From positions 2,923,277 to 2,987,276 of the forward strand of contig MU271143.1 of NCBI GenBank assembly GCA_021432605.1: a stretch of DNA of 64,000 nucleotides, read 5' to 3'. Within the stretch, counting starts at the first letter, position 1. Each line of letters begins with the position of its first letter. The notes under the pieces were generated by a model, which saw only the letters and a list, made by a program, of their open reading frames with translations, had not been told where the DNA came from and did not search any database. Shown here in pieces: positions 43,164 to 55,766 of the stretch. Origin of the DNA: Coniochaeta sp. PMI_546 (taxonomy: Eukaryota; Ascomycota; Sordariomycetes; Coniochaetales; Coniochaetaceae). The position numbers were made by a program, and so were the translations under genes.

Positions 43164-46100
43164 CTAATCCTTCAAGGTATGCGTCTCCCGCACAGGGGGT
43201 TCGTCATCCCCTTCGGCATGCGGAACCGTGGGGACAAAGCGTTCTTGCTCCTCAGCGGCTGCGAGCTCTTCATCGTTATCGTCGTCCGTCTCCTCCCCCT
43301 CCTCCTCTCCCTCGTCTTCCTCTTCTTCCTCACCGTTCTCCCCATCCTCCACCTCCTCTTCAGCGCTACTCTCATCCTCGCTCTCCCGCGTGGACGTAGC
43401 GCCAGTCTCCATGCTCCTCCTCAAATTTGGAAAGAGCAGCGACGGCGGCGCATCATCCTCATAATCAGGTGGAACATCACTAAGATCGCTCTCATCATCT
43501 GCCGAGTCATGTATGCTCCCTGGTGGGCTGGAGCTCTCATTACCAGCATCGGCGTCTTTGCATTTGCCACTCTGAACACCGGTATCACCGTCCTTCATCT
43601 CCACGTCATCGGAACCAGCATGGCTCGCTCCACTCTCCGCATCATCCCGGTTGGGCGCAATGTTCTTCCCGCCGGATAGGGATCCAAGTCGTGTCTTGCC
43701 GATCGCACCAGCAGCCTTCGGCGGACCTTCCAGTGCGCGGCTCACAGCCTGCTCCGCCTTACGGAGGATATCTGGCTTCCTGACGACCGCAGCCCTGCGA
43801 CTTCTGGTCACTCCCTCGTGCTTCTCCGGGGGCTCGGCGCTCGCTCTGCCGGAACCAACGGGTGTTGGGTCCTTGTTTTGCTCGGCGGGTGGCAGGAGGA
43901 GTCCGTTGGTAAGCGCGGACTTGAGATCGTTGGCCTGTAACTCTGCCTCACGGACTTTGTGACGTTCTTCGATGACTTTGGCTGGATCCGGGCCGGGCAA
44001 TGTGGAGTTAATTTCGGTGTAAAGATGCGAGTAACAGTCGGTAATGAGGTCGTCGATCAAAGCAGACTTCATTAGACCGCCATTCAATTTCTTGAGCTCG
44101 ATCGAGTCCTTCAGCGCGCCAAGGGCTGGGTGTTCCTGCGACTCTGGTTTAGTGACCCATTCGTTGATTCGCTCGGCCACTATGTCGAACTCCTCAGGTG
44201 ATAGGTGTTTGAAAGCATCATCGGCAGCTGCCGGTATCTTGTAGCTGTGTCGTATCAAGGTGAGATAGGTAAAGGCGCACTGATACCACAAGTCATTGAA
44301 GTGGTAGAAATCGGCTCCTTTCTTGCGCAGGCGGCGTAGTAGAGCCTCCATGTTGGTCCGATCATTCATAACGCTCAGCAACCGGAACATGTACCGTACG
44401 TACTGCGATGTGTAAACATGATGACGTCCTGGTCGTTCTGCATCGCACTTCCAGACGTTCATCACCATTGTCTTGGTGAACATGTTCTCCCTAAGAACGG
44501 AGAAGGCGGCTTTTGCAGGAACCAGGTTCGCACTGTCCTGTTCATGATCGATCTCGGTAAGAAGGTCGCTATTCATATCGCCAGTGTTGCTTGGCTCGGG
44601 GTCAAAGAGGATACGGGCGTGCCGCATGATAAGACGGTGTTGCCAGTTGGACTTATCCTTATCCCGCAAGACTCGCAGAGACCTGATCACGTAAGTTTCC
44701 CAGTCGTCGTTATCGTCTATGGTGACTCGTTCTCCCTGTTGGGGTGCAAATGGCTGTCGCTGCAAGATGTCTGCCGCTTCTTGTTGTCCGAGGCTTCTCC
44801 GCATCACAAGTTTGTGGATGATGGAGAGGATCTTGTAGTGAGGCTCCAAAATCGGATCCTGTCTTGGCTTCTGCTGAGCCATCACCACCTGAACGGACCG
44901 CTCTAGCGCAGCTACGACGGCTTCCACTGTGGGTTGACTATGCCGGTCCTTATGGTCCAGGGCCTCAAGGGGCTGCTGGTGCATTTTCCATAGACATTTG
45001 GAGTACATGTACGGATTCTTCCAGTCTTTAGGCCTGCCGGCCATTGCTCGCTTGAACAAGCTCGCAGCGAACTTCCAGACCTTATAGTCAGACATCTGTT
45101 CGTGAAGAATCTTCCTGAATGTCCCTGGCGCTTGTCCGGGGTCCATGTTGATAAAGAAACGTTCTTGATCGGCATGTTGGAATGGCTCCATGGCAAACGG
45201 CTCACGACTCGAGGCATAGAGTCTCATGCCAAAACCGTAGTACATCTCGCTTAGCACCTCTTCATCTTCTTCCGAGGATACGGCCGCGGGTGAATCTGCT
45301 TCCCACGACCGAGAATATGACAGTGCTAGTGTATAGCAGTGGATAGAGTTTCGCTGGAACTTGACCAACTCCTCGCGGTCCTTGTTCATCTTGTCTGCCG
45401 TCCACAGGACAGCTTCCTCGACTTCGTAGTCGAAGCTCTCGGCTAATCGAAACCATGCATTCCAGTGGTCTGGGGTGAACTGCAGCTGTAGACGGAGGAA
45501 CGTAGCTCCTATCCTAAGATCGTCTGTCGCGCCCGGAGTCTGCCGGCGGTTGAGGTCCACGGCCTTGAACTTCGTAAACGCAATCATGCCTAATAAGAAG
45601 AACCACCCATGTCTGGCCAGGGCACTCTCGGGTGTGTTGACGGTCACCGCGTCAAGGCTGACCTTGCCGGTCATTGCTTGGTACAGCCGAAGCGGGTGAA
45701 TGGGCTTCTTCATATACTCCGTGAAGTTGCGGAGATTATGGATCATTTGCGGCGTCGACTTCGTGGATCCGATAGCTTGCTGCATGTGGTCTATGGCAGC
45801 CCTGAGATCGGATTTGAGCAGGTCCTTGATGGACATGCGATTCGCCAAAGTGGTAATTTTCTCAACCAAGCCCATTGCCGCCCGTCTCTCCAGCTTCTCA
45901 GGCGGACAGCCATGATCCTGCACCTCCCAGATGCCGACTCCTAGTTTGAGCCCATAAAGGTCGTATAGGACTTGTCCAAGGTAATCTTCCCAGTTCTCGA
46001 TGTTTTGTTGTTTCAGGAGCTCGATACGCATCATTCTTAGGAAGACTTTGTTAGAGCCCTTGCAGCATTTGCGCAAGCCCAGAACTTGGTGGACTGCTGC

Positions 46101-49100
46101 TAGGTAATCGGCGAGGTCATTCTCTGGCTTGGGGAACACCTCTGGGTTTTGATTGATGCCGACTTTGAACATGGTGTACTGCAACGACCAGGCCCTTACC
46201 TGCATTTCCCGGAGCTTGTTGAAGAAGGACGAGAATGTCGAGCTACTCGTCGGAGCCTGCGACATGCCAATCTTTACTTCGTCCTCGAACATGAATGCAA
46301 CGTGTAGTATGCAACTTAGCTTGGCTAGCGCTGCGGTTGTAGACCTGATATGTGCCTCATCAATGATGTCAAACGCACTGTTGTCGTTGAGAGCCAGAGA
46401 CAGAGCATGAACCAACAGGTCATCGGCAGCCTTGAGCATGGTTACGAAAAGTGTTCTCCTGAGTTCGGAAGGAGTATTGATGTAGGCTTCCAGCTCAAAA
46501 TCCTCGGCAATCATCTCAATGCCCCGCAGGTAGCATGAAAACTCCTTCGTCGTGTATTTGATGGTCGCGTAGGCGCCAGCAAGTCTCGTCCAAAGAAATA
46601 GTCGGAGATCTGTGCTGCTATTCTCCAAAAACTTCCACAAGTCGCGAAGCCCTTGGCTGGCGATCTCACTTATTGGCTTCCTCAGAGTGTCACCGGTCTC
46701 ACCGTCCTGACTGTCGCCATTCGCCTCGCCTCGGGTAGCACCATTGATGGCCTCCTCCACAAGAACTGAATTTGGGTTGAGCACAGGCTCCAGCATTTCA
46801 ATCACAGCAACCGGCGCCCCTATTTCGTCCTGGAAGAGGCCCAAGAAGAAGTCCATTGTAGTGAGTTTAGATATCTCCCTGTCTGCGGCAGAAGCGGACA
46901 CTTCTGGCATGACAATGTTGTTCGGCAGGTTTATATCAGCATGGCCAACCTCAGCCAGATAGTCCCGCAAGTTATGCCATAGGGCGAGGATATGGTCTCG
47001 CGTAACACCTTCAGCGAAGGTGGTCGTGAAGACCGCAGCCCATACGAAACGGAGAACCAAGTCATTGATTGGGCCTTGCTTTGCGCGTCGCACCTTCGCG
47101 GCGACATTGAACCATCTGTCTAGCCTTCCCTTGGTCTCCATGCGAGTAGCGTGCTCGATAGTACTTGAGGGAATGTTGATGCGCTCGTACACATCTAGGT
47201 GAAGCTCGAACAATGTCTGAACTAGCGAGTCTAGTTCCGATGCGTGTTCGCTGACCTGACGAGTATCGCACTGCTGGAGCTCAAAGTTGACGCGTTCGTA
47301 TATGGACTTGTCGAAGCGACTGATGATATGCACCACGGTAGTTTTCGTGCGATCGGACCACTTGAACTTGGCATATGTCTTGCAAATAGCACTGACCCAT
47401 TCATATGCTAGATCGTCGAGTGTAAGCCACTCTTGGTTCACTCGGCGGACAAAGGATCTCAGGTCTTGACTTTCCTCAAACGCTGGTGGGTCCAAAGCAC
47501 GCTGAGAACCTGTCTTGGTGTGCTCGTGGAATGTAGATATCCCGAGCTGTGGCGTTTCTTTTTTATTCAGAAAGATCTTTGCGTTCTCTTCATCGAAGGC
47601 TACGATACAATCCCGGAGATCAATGGTGGCCGTATTGGTGACTCTTGCCGTTCGATCCTCCGTTGCACAGGTTTCGAGTACCTCAGAGATGCGACCAAGG
47701 GTGACCGGGTCAGTGACACCAAGGTTCTCAAGTATGTTCTTCGTTGTCTGGAACAGGTTCTGGTCGGCAGCTTGATATGGCTGCAATTGGGTGGCAAGGA
47801 GAGTTGCGGGATCAATGTTTTCTTCAGCAGCTGTATCCCGCCGCCTGACGCGTTTGCTCCTCTTGTTATCCGCCATCTCGTCCTCTTGTGCTTCTGGCAA
47901 GCCTGCCATAGATTGAGACCGCTTCCTAGTCGGTAGAGATATGCTTCGTTCTTTTCGAGGGGCTTTGGGGGATGTCGGGGGCTCCGCTACACTAGCCTTG
48001 CGTTCCTGTACCAGAACTTCTTCTGTCGAAGCGATTTGCATAGCTGTGTCTTCTGCAACCTGCAGCTGTTTGTCGATCTCCATCTGCTCCGCCGCCTCGT
48101 CGTCTGTTATAACGGGCACGTGGATAGAGACAGGTTCGCCGGAGAGCCCGTTCTCCGCGATGCAAAAGAGTAAGGCCATTCCCAGCTCTGTCCAGGACAA
48201 GGATTTGACATCAAGAGCAATCCGTCGCAGGCCCGCACCCTCGATGCCGAGACTTGATGGCCCAAGGCGAGTTGTCGGATTCGGAAGAAAGGAAATGGGA
48301 TCAACATATGGCTTAAGCATAGAGGGTATCTCTTTTGTCACGAACGGTTTCATGATAGGATGCGTCAGGGCCATATGGTCCGAAAGAACATCAAGTTGGC
48401 TTCTCAGCTGCTCTCCGGCGAAGCCCTCGGCTAACGAGGGTGGATCAACTTCTGTGACAGCTGGATCATCATCGAGCTCAATAGCCGCTTCCAGCGCATA
48501 TCTGTTGATCCTGGCGCTCTTGAGAAAGGCGGCAACGCGGGCAGTCCTCCTCCATAGTTCCGCATCTGACGGATCTCGGTCCAACGCGGCTGTGAAGTCC
48601 TCAACAGCCTTCTTTGCAGAGTCTAACACGTCGGGAGCCTCGAAGACCTCCAACCGATCCGCTGGCGGTGCTGCGCGTGCGCGATGCTTAATGCGGTCGA
48701 GGATATACTGGCCATGGTTCTTGTATGACAAATAGTAGGCCTGGAGCAAGGTGGTGCCCAAGTTATCCCCATCAGCCCCCGTGGCGTCGAGACCAGATAG
48801 GAACGTCGGCTCAAGCGGATTTAGAACCTCGGTCTGTGTTTCAGCTCGCTCGTACTCCGTCTTACTCTCCGGATATTTGAAGATGTCGCACTCGAAGAGC
48901 GCATTGTAGGCATCGGCGGCTTCGTCGAAGAAGCGAGGGCCTTGGGCGTGAAGCTTTAGCGCTGTCTGAAACTGCTTCAAGGCATCGTCTACCTGGAGTT
49001 CTTTCGTATTATCAATCTCTTCGGTGACGATCTCCTCGGGATCAAGGTTGATGGCTGCGAAAGCCGGCTAGTCGAGAGTTAGCTTGGTCCGTTGCAGCGG

Positions 49101-49121
49101 CAAGGAACGGCGACGTACCAT
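43164..49121 (-). CDS. hir3: Histone transcription regulator 3 (Hir3/CABIN1 family)
   Basis: Exon 1 holds only the start codon (49119-49121); a 51-nt intron (GTACGT donor, CTAAC branch, CTAG acceptor) leads to exon 2, 43164-49067. The product is 1968 residues. The N-terminus PAFAAINLDPEEIV, DDALKQFQTALKLHAQGPRFFDEAADAYNALFECDIFKYPES is the TPR-like opening of Hir3. Long helical repeats fill the middle. The C-terminal ~200 residues are disordered, ending in a very acidic tract (EEEVEDGENGEEEEEDEG type), fit for histone contact. Hir3 is the large scaffold of the HIR complex, which with Asf1 deposits H3-H4 outside replication and represses histone genes. No in-frame Met precedes the first conserved block in exon 2, which is why the one-codon exon is needed. 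Confidence 0.9.
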
Positions 49122-49721
49122 TTCGGGGGCTCTCCGATGTTTCCAGGAAGTAGTCTTCGAGTTATGAGCATCTGTGTTTGTTTGTAGCGCGATAAGAGTC
49201 AGTAATCGCTAGGAACTATCAAAAGCTAGGCTCGTTGGCGATGCGAATCTTGTGAGGGCGCCCCAACGTAGAATGGCGTTGATGTTGGAGACGCGATCCG
49301 TGACTTTATGTCTACCGGTACCTCTAGCTTGAAACTATAGGAGGTACCTTTGTACCTTTAGAATGTGGCTTGACTATAGTGCAAAGGTACCTTGAGGTAG
49401 GTATCGGCACGCCTTTGTCTAAGGTAGGTGGCTGATGCTCTACGTGTACAGAGTTACTATCGGTGCTAGACCCACCTTTTTCGTGCCAGGGGAAGCTGCA
49501 AGCTGGCGACGACGGGCAACAAACAGCTCCAGAGCCCATAAATTTGTCCATCACCTCGATCGTTGCTGGGCTCGCTGTGCTCGCAACTCTGAAGGTTTCG
49601 CATCATTTTTGCAACGTGAGCATCGACTATCATAGGCAGACTACCGAGATTTCCAGCTTCGGCTCTCAACTTCGGCTCCTTTCGCAGTTATCATCCCGCC
49701 CTCGGCGGTGATTCTGTCGCA
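49122..49721. promoter_or_regulatory. Divergent promoter hir3 / ChAPs gene
   Basis: 600 bp with three GGTACC cores and an 11-bp inverted repeat (49342-49352 with 49382-49392). Two chromatin/secretion housekeeping genes share it. Confidence 0.6.
49342..49392. repeat. 11-bp inverted repeat AGGTACCTTTG / CAAAGGTACCT
   Basis: The left arm is 49342-49352, the right arm 49382-49392, perfectly complementary, 29-nt loop. CTATAG palindromes flank each arm. It could form a hairpin or be a paired factor site. Confidence 0.7.
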
Positions 49722-52117
49722 ATGGTCGCGCCAGCTGTCCCCGAGTAGGACCGCTCATGCCAATTCCTTGTCTCGTGCTTTGCTGACAGATAGGGCTTCA
49801 GGATCACCGAGGAAGTTATACACGAGTCAATTGACGCCCGAACGGAATCTCTTGTCTCCCTCCGAGAGCTCGGCCCACCAGATCTAGTGCACCTGCTCAA
49901 GCAGCCGATCAGAAACCCTGGAAAACATGTATGCATCTCCACCTGGTCCTAATAGTTGTTGCAGCAGCTAACCTATGTCAAAGGTTGGCGTCTATCACCA
50001 TGTCACTGGCGTTGACGCCTCATCCTCGGCCAGTCTCGCTGCTTACATCAACACCCTCACATACCGCGATCACGGCCAGGCGGCAACGATGAAGATTGTC
50101 GAGGGTGTTTATTGGTACACCAGATCCTCTATATGACACCTCTGTTTGCTTGTTTCTAATTTTGTGGCATACCAGCTGTTACAATGCCTTTGCGCGGTTG
50201 GACATGCGCGTACACGTTACCATTCCTGGAACCGTCGAAAGCTACTGTGTGGATGAGAATGGCAAGAAGAAGCCGGCAACAGATGAACTCTGGCTAGAAA
50301 CATACCTGTGTAGCGTTTTGCGCGCATACTCGTATGCTGATGATGGCAGCGGTGAAACCATCAGGAAGATCATGGGTGTGCGGCGGTTCAACCCTGTCAC
50401 AAACACTGAGACGGAGCATCGCTTCCTCAGCGCGGCAGAACAGCTCTTCTTCAGAGGTCAGTATTTTCACTGGCCTAGTTCCTGTCCGACACACTGACCT
50501 CGTATTTGCTAGGGTGGCAACTCGGCTCCGACTCTGTGGTCCAGGTACCAAACATTGTCTCGAACCACCTAACAACCGGTCTCTTGAAATACTTCCATAC
50601 CACTGGCCGCTACGCATCAGGGATTAATCTCTTCGAGAAGCTCAGGTCACAGAATGTCGAGGTTGCGTCCTTACTGGCGAAAGTGCTCTTCATGGGCAAC
50701 GAAGAGGTGGAAGGCGTGCGAGTTCTCCACCAAGCTCTCAAGGAGCTACCGATGGACTACGTAATGCTGGACACGCAAGCCGAATTCCTCTTGAAGAAGT
50801 CGAAAAGTGCGTCTGTCCCTGAGCAGAAAGAGGAGAGGTTACGCATGGCCCTCGGTTGTGCCGACCGGAGCACAGTCGCGGCCCCTGCCGAGTTCGGAAC
50901 TTGGGCAAGGCTTGCCCAAGTTTACGTTGCAATGGAGGACTGGGGCAATGCTTTGACAATCTTGAACTCTTGCCCAATGTTCACATATCAGGACAAGGAC
51001 GCACCTGTCATGCCTGAACCGAAAGACGTCCACCTGCCGACCTTGCCAGAGACAAGGCTGGATGAGATCGACAGCGAACCGGAGTCCAGGTTCTCTGAGC
51101 AAGTTGATCCACAATTACTCAACCTCCGAGCAGCTGGTTACCGCGGCACTTTCCAGCAAGCCTACAGCATTTTAACCGAAATGACGAAGAAGATCGGCTG
51201 GGACCAACTCCTCAAGATCAGGAGTGATGTTTTTGTCATGGAGGACGAGTACAGGAACGAGAAGCCCGAATATCCTAAGAATCGGAATGCTAGTACAGAT
51301 GGCCTTCGCGGAACACCGGACCCGACGGCAACGAACGGCGAAGCATCAGAGGGAGAGGAGGACGGTGATGAAGCAGAAGAAGGAAAGGAGAGCAAAACGG
51401 CAGATTCAGAGTCGCTGGCGCCGACTTTAACAAATGGAGAGAAAGATGAAGGGCTTGAGAAGCCATCGAGTACGGTCGATCCTGCCGATGTGAAGAAGGA
51501 TGAAGCAGAAGCCGTATGTCCCATCCCGTTGTGACTCTCAGATATATCAAGAACGACTATTGACAGCTGTACAGGGCGCAAACAACGACGACCACCTCTC
51601 AAAGCTCAACAATAAACGCCTCTGCGAGCGCTGGCTTGATAGCTTGTTCATGGTGCTCTACGAGGACCTCCGTGTATACACTATCTGGCGTACGCAAATG
51701 GCACAGTACCGCGCACAAAGTATGCAGTACAAGAAGTCGGCTGAGGAGTGGGAGATCCTGGGTGCGCTCGCAGAAAGGCTGCAGCACACTGACGAGGCTG
51801 TTGAGGCATACCGCGCATGTCTGTCGCAGCGATTTAGCCCCAAGGCGCTCACGGGAATTCTTCGAGTATTCGAGAAGAACAAAAACACTCGCGAGACCGT
51901 GGCGGCGACTATCCGACTCGTCACGTGGCAGTACCGGTGGTACAGCGAGTTCTCGCCGGAGTTGCTCCACACAATCCGGACGCTGATCGAGGACGAGGGG
52001 GCTGTCAAGGTTAGAAGCATTATTCAGGCCACAAGTTTGCCGCAGAATGTCCTCGACCTGACCCATCACTATGCCGCCTTATGTGCGACGTTCCGGAGCA
52101 GTGGGACCGATGGTTAG
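49722..52117 (+). CDS. ChAPs family exomer cargo adaptor (Bch1/Bud7-like)
   Basis: Six exons: 49722-49744, 49802-49928, 49984-50114, 50176-50456, 50513-51513 and 51575-52117, introns 55-61 nt, all phases agreeing; 701 residues. Signatures of the family: SLRELGPPDLVHLLKQP, VGVYHHVTGVDASSSASLAAYI, CYNAFARLDMRV, LWLETYL, FFRGWQLGSDSV, then TPR-like repeats and RLCERWLDSLFMVLYEDLRVYTIW. Residues about 510-580 are acidic and disordered. In yeast, ChAPs with Chs5 form exomer at the trans-Golgi, where Arf1-dependent binding sorts chitin synthase and Fus1 to the surface. A single ChAPs gene is usual in filamentous fungi, so I do not choose between Bch1 and Bud7. I placed the exon 3 donor at 50115 because it alone restores the VEGVYCCYNAF junction. 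Confidence 0.9.
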
Positions 52118-54258
52118 GAGAGTCCATATCATGTCCAAAATCGTCTTGGGAAGATACGAGGTGGATGCGATCAACTTCAGAGAGCGGAAAGTATGTGCGG
52201 AAGCGAGCGGAAGTCTGCGAACGTTTACTTTGTGCCCAGTATCACAAAAGCGTGCAGAGTTAGGTAGTTGCTAATTGTTGACGGACAATCCCGGTTCTCT
52301 GTGTTTAGATTTCACGTGCCGGCTAAACAAGGCATTCCTCAACTGTCCCAGGCCTAGGTAACCACTGTTGGTATCCATGTGAACTAACCTGATGCTCATC
52401 ATGACAACGGCACTTTAGCCCTCACCGGCTCAAAGCACTTCGGTGTTGACGTGGACCGGTTTCATCGCAAGGCAGCAGAGCCGAACAACCATTCATATAC
52501 TCACATTTTCTACAATACGCCTACTCTGAGGGCGAAATTTCTTTTCAGAACAGTGACAGCGCCGTCCTATTTCGAAGGGCCTTCAGAGGCCACACGGAGA
52601 AGGAACATTATTGAACAAGGCAGATTCCGAATACACTGAAGGATTTGACATCGAAAACGCACCCAGAAAGGCATTTCTTGATTCTATAAGGCTTTGAAAA
52701 GGCAAGGCGAGGCTATCTCACAGAGCGGCGATGTGCGAACGGTTCAGCAATGTGAGCAGCCCCTGAAATGGCAACCTCGGTGTCTCTATCTCGGTTCAGT
52801 GCTTCGCTACCCTACTCTTTCATGCAATGAAGTGCTGCGTGGACTTACCCCGGAAAGTAAGTTGTCGGGCCCCCGGTCTTCCATCGCTTGCTGGTTTTGC
52901 ACACTGTCACGTTTTTGAGCCTTTATTTTGTGTCAGACGACGACAAGGATGACGGAGCATGACCAAAATAAATAGGCATAGTATGGGAGCACACAGCAGC
53001 TCGTCATCAGATACCGTCACAAGCCATAGCACCTTCGTAATCCTCGACTACCGCTCCGATGATGGCACAACACTCTAGTGGGCTGAAAGATTATTCGAGA
53101 TTTCAGACACCCAATCGCCAAGTCAGTAACCGGGAGGATCTACCGTCATACCTTCCTCCACATCTCAACGCCTCCCACTGCGGCGACTGCGACAGTGCAA
53201 ATATTCATATTCTAGAAGCTCACTTCAGCATCATATCGAGCACAGCAATTGATAAGCGAGTAAGGGCATATGGCAGCAATGCAGAGACACTCTCTACGAT
53301 TTGCGGATATAGGTACCGTCCCTATTGTGCAAGTGTACATATGCTGATGATTGGGCACGCACACGTCGGTCATATTCACGGGTCAACACGTCCTCATTGT
53401 CGTGCGTTCAGAGAGTCATCCTCGCTCAGCATCACAGGACCTGTCGGGCGATCCCTAGGGCTAGTCACCATTCAACGCTTTTTGCCAGTTGCTCGAATAT
53501 TTCCCCGTTCTGGACTTACATGAGAGTGACGTCTAGAGATTATGTGTTTTCACCAGTCAACACTAGCATCAGACGTATAACACGCCAACTATCATATATC
53601 AGGGCCTAGCGACGTGGTGTCCAGCTACACACGAGCGAGAGCTTCGAATCCCAAACACCGTGGTCCGTCTTGGGCATGGCTCTTGCAATGGAAGAGCGAA
53701 TTAACAACCCGCAAAGTACCAAGAAGGCGTTCCGTAGTTTCTGACAAAGGAGTATCTTATATCTTGTCCTTGGCAGCCTAAAGAGAGTGCTTATTATGGT
53801 CATGGGAGCCCCGCAATCTACTTCAAGTTAGCAGTGGCCCATTGGCTCGGGTTCAGCCGTACTGGACCTAAACGTTCTCCTTGTAGATATGCTTATTATT
53901 GCTGATTGTTAAACAACGCTCATGGCCGATGTTGCGCGAAACACAGAAGGGTCCCAAGGAACACTTTCATTGGAGCGCAAAGTAATGTCGAAAATGGGAC
54001 GAGCATCCCCCCATTGATGTGGGGGCCGAATCGGCGAGAATATACGCGAGCGGGGTCCCCACACACCGTTGCGTCATGGAAAGCGGACTGGTCTCCGAGC
54101 TAACGGGGCAGAAGGAAGGTCGAGGCGATCACTCAACGCCACGTTGTTGGAACTTGAAATAAATAGCTCGAGATTTCCATCTTTTTCTTTTGTCTTGGCC
54201 AGATCGACACGTATTGACTCCCTCACTCTCACTCTGGCAGTCAAGTGATACAGCTCGA
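52118..54258. other. Gene-free interval
   Basis: 2.1 kb between ChAPs and the aldo-keto reductase. The longest frame (154 codons at 53059-53523) has no protein-like features. A possible TATA-like AAATAAATAG lies near 54158. No repeat pair, terminal repeat or RNA gene was seen. Confidence 0.45.
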
Positions 54259-55291
54259 ATGCAGAGACTCATCATGGCAACATCGTGAGTAGACCCTTGC
54301 TGTCACTCCAAGGGACGCTCTTTTAGACCTCGATTGCCTCGGAAGCTGACGCAACCATAGAAAGACCTACAAACTCAACACCGGCGCCGCCATCCCGGCC
54401 ATTGGCCTGGGCACCTGGAAGTCCAAGCCCAATGAGGTGACGGAAGCAGTAAAAGCCGCCCTGCAGCGCGGCTACCGCCACATCGACACCGCTTTTGCCT
54501 ACGGCAATGAGAAGGAGGTCGGCGAGGGCATCAGGCAGTCCGGCGTGCCCCGCGACCAGATCTGGCTCACTACGAAACTCGACAACCCGTGGCACAAGCG
54601 TGTCCCCGAAGCTCTCGAGCGCTCCCTCTCGAACCTCGGCACCGACTACCTCGACCTGTATCTCATGCACTGGCCCTCCAGCACCGACCCCGACGATCTG
54701 AGCAAGCACTACCCCGACTGGGACTTCGTCGACACCTGGCGGGAGATGCAGAAGTTGGTTGGCACCGGCAAGGTACGGCATATCGGGGTCAGCAACTTCG
54801 GCATCAAGAACCTGGAGCGGCTGCTCAACGATCCGAGCTGTAAGGTATGCTTCCCTTTACTCCACCCCTCTCTCTAGCAGCCAGCGCCTAACCCAAACCA
54901 GATCGTCCCTGCCGTCAACCAAATCGAGCTGCACCCCTGCAACCCCTCGCCGAAGCTAGTCGCCTACTGCGCCTCCAAGGGCATCCACGTGACGGGCTAC
55001 TCGCCGCTCGGCAGCAACGACTCGCCCCTGTACAAGAATGAGATCCTACTCGACATCGCCAAGGCCAAGGGCAAGTCGCCGCAGCAGGTGTTGCTGGCTT
55101 GGGGCATTCAGAAAGGTTGGAGCGTGGTGCCCAAGAGCGTTACCAAGAGCCGCATCGACAGCAACTTTGAGCTCGACGGTTGGGAGTTGACCGAGGACGA
55201 GATCAAAAAGATTGACTCGATCAAGGAACGGTTCAAGGTGTGCGGTGATGATTGGTTGCCAGTTAAGGTGTTCTTTGGCGATGATGAGTAG
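54259..55291 (+). CDS. NADP-dependent aldo-keto reductase (Gcy1/Ypr1-like)
   Basis: Exons 54259-54284, 54361-54844 and 54902-55291. Two in-frame starts are possible: ATG 54259 (299 residues) and ATG 54274 (294 residues, MATS); the second fits family length better. Counting from the second, the catalytic tetrad is Asp46, Tyr51, Lys76 and His107 (IDTAFAYGNE, LTTKLD, LYLMHWP). The cofactor end is VVPKSVTKSRIDSN, where Lys and Arg hold the NADPH phosphate. A cytosolic single-domain TIM barrel reducing aldehydes and ketones such as glyceraldehyde, dihydroxyacetone or sugar acids; the substrate cannot be told from sequence. Loop C is short and the segment SSTDPDDLSKHYPDWD is typical of the fungal glycerol/galacturonate reductase branch. 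Confidence 0.92.
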
Positions 55292-55766
55292 AGCGTCTGT
55301 TTGGTATTAGCGCGAACACTATATAGAAATTTGGTTGCGTGTATATACCAGAATTAGACGAACAATAGAAAAGTAATCAAAGGTATACAAACCTGCTCTC
55401 CCCTAGATGCTGCGCAGAACATGCTCATTGTCATTGGGTCACGCTCAGACTCCCTTAAACACATCCAGTTACTTCTCGGCCGAGGGTCGAAATCGGCGCT
55501 ATAGGTTATAAAACCACGGGAGTTCCTGAAAAGTGACAGGGATGATACAGCAAGCGCCATGACCAATCGACGGCCACGTTCTCGTGACAACCAGTGAGTC
55601 TATGCCGAGTCCAAAGAAGGTGCCAAGCATCATTTAGGCTGAGGAGGCTTGCCATAAGCTTCGCACGGGCTTGCATTACCGGTATCTGCTTGCCATACCG
55701 TCGTCCAGGCAGTAACGTGAATGGCGCCAATACCAGCGTGGGGTCGTAAGAACAATGGCCATCAAT
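55292..55766. other. Convergent 3' region AKR / HIT gene
   Basis: 475 bp between stop codons; nothing else seen. Confidence 0.5.

Noticed and set aside
50115-50175. Frame jump after KIVEGVY in the ChAPs gene
   Set aside because: A GTACAC donor at 50115 and CAG acceptor at 50175 restore the family sequence.
53059-53523. 154-codon frame with ATG between ChAPs and the aldo-keto reductase
   Set aside because: Mixed composition without motifs; no leader or splice logic; kept as intergenic.
52118-54258. Remnant transposon in the gene-free interval
   Set aside because: No terminal repeats, target-site duplication or coding remains seen by eye; cannot be excluded without a repeat search.
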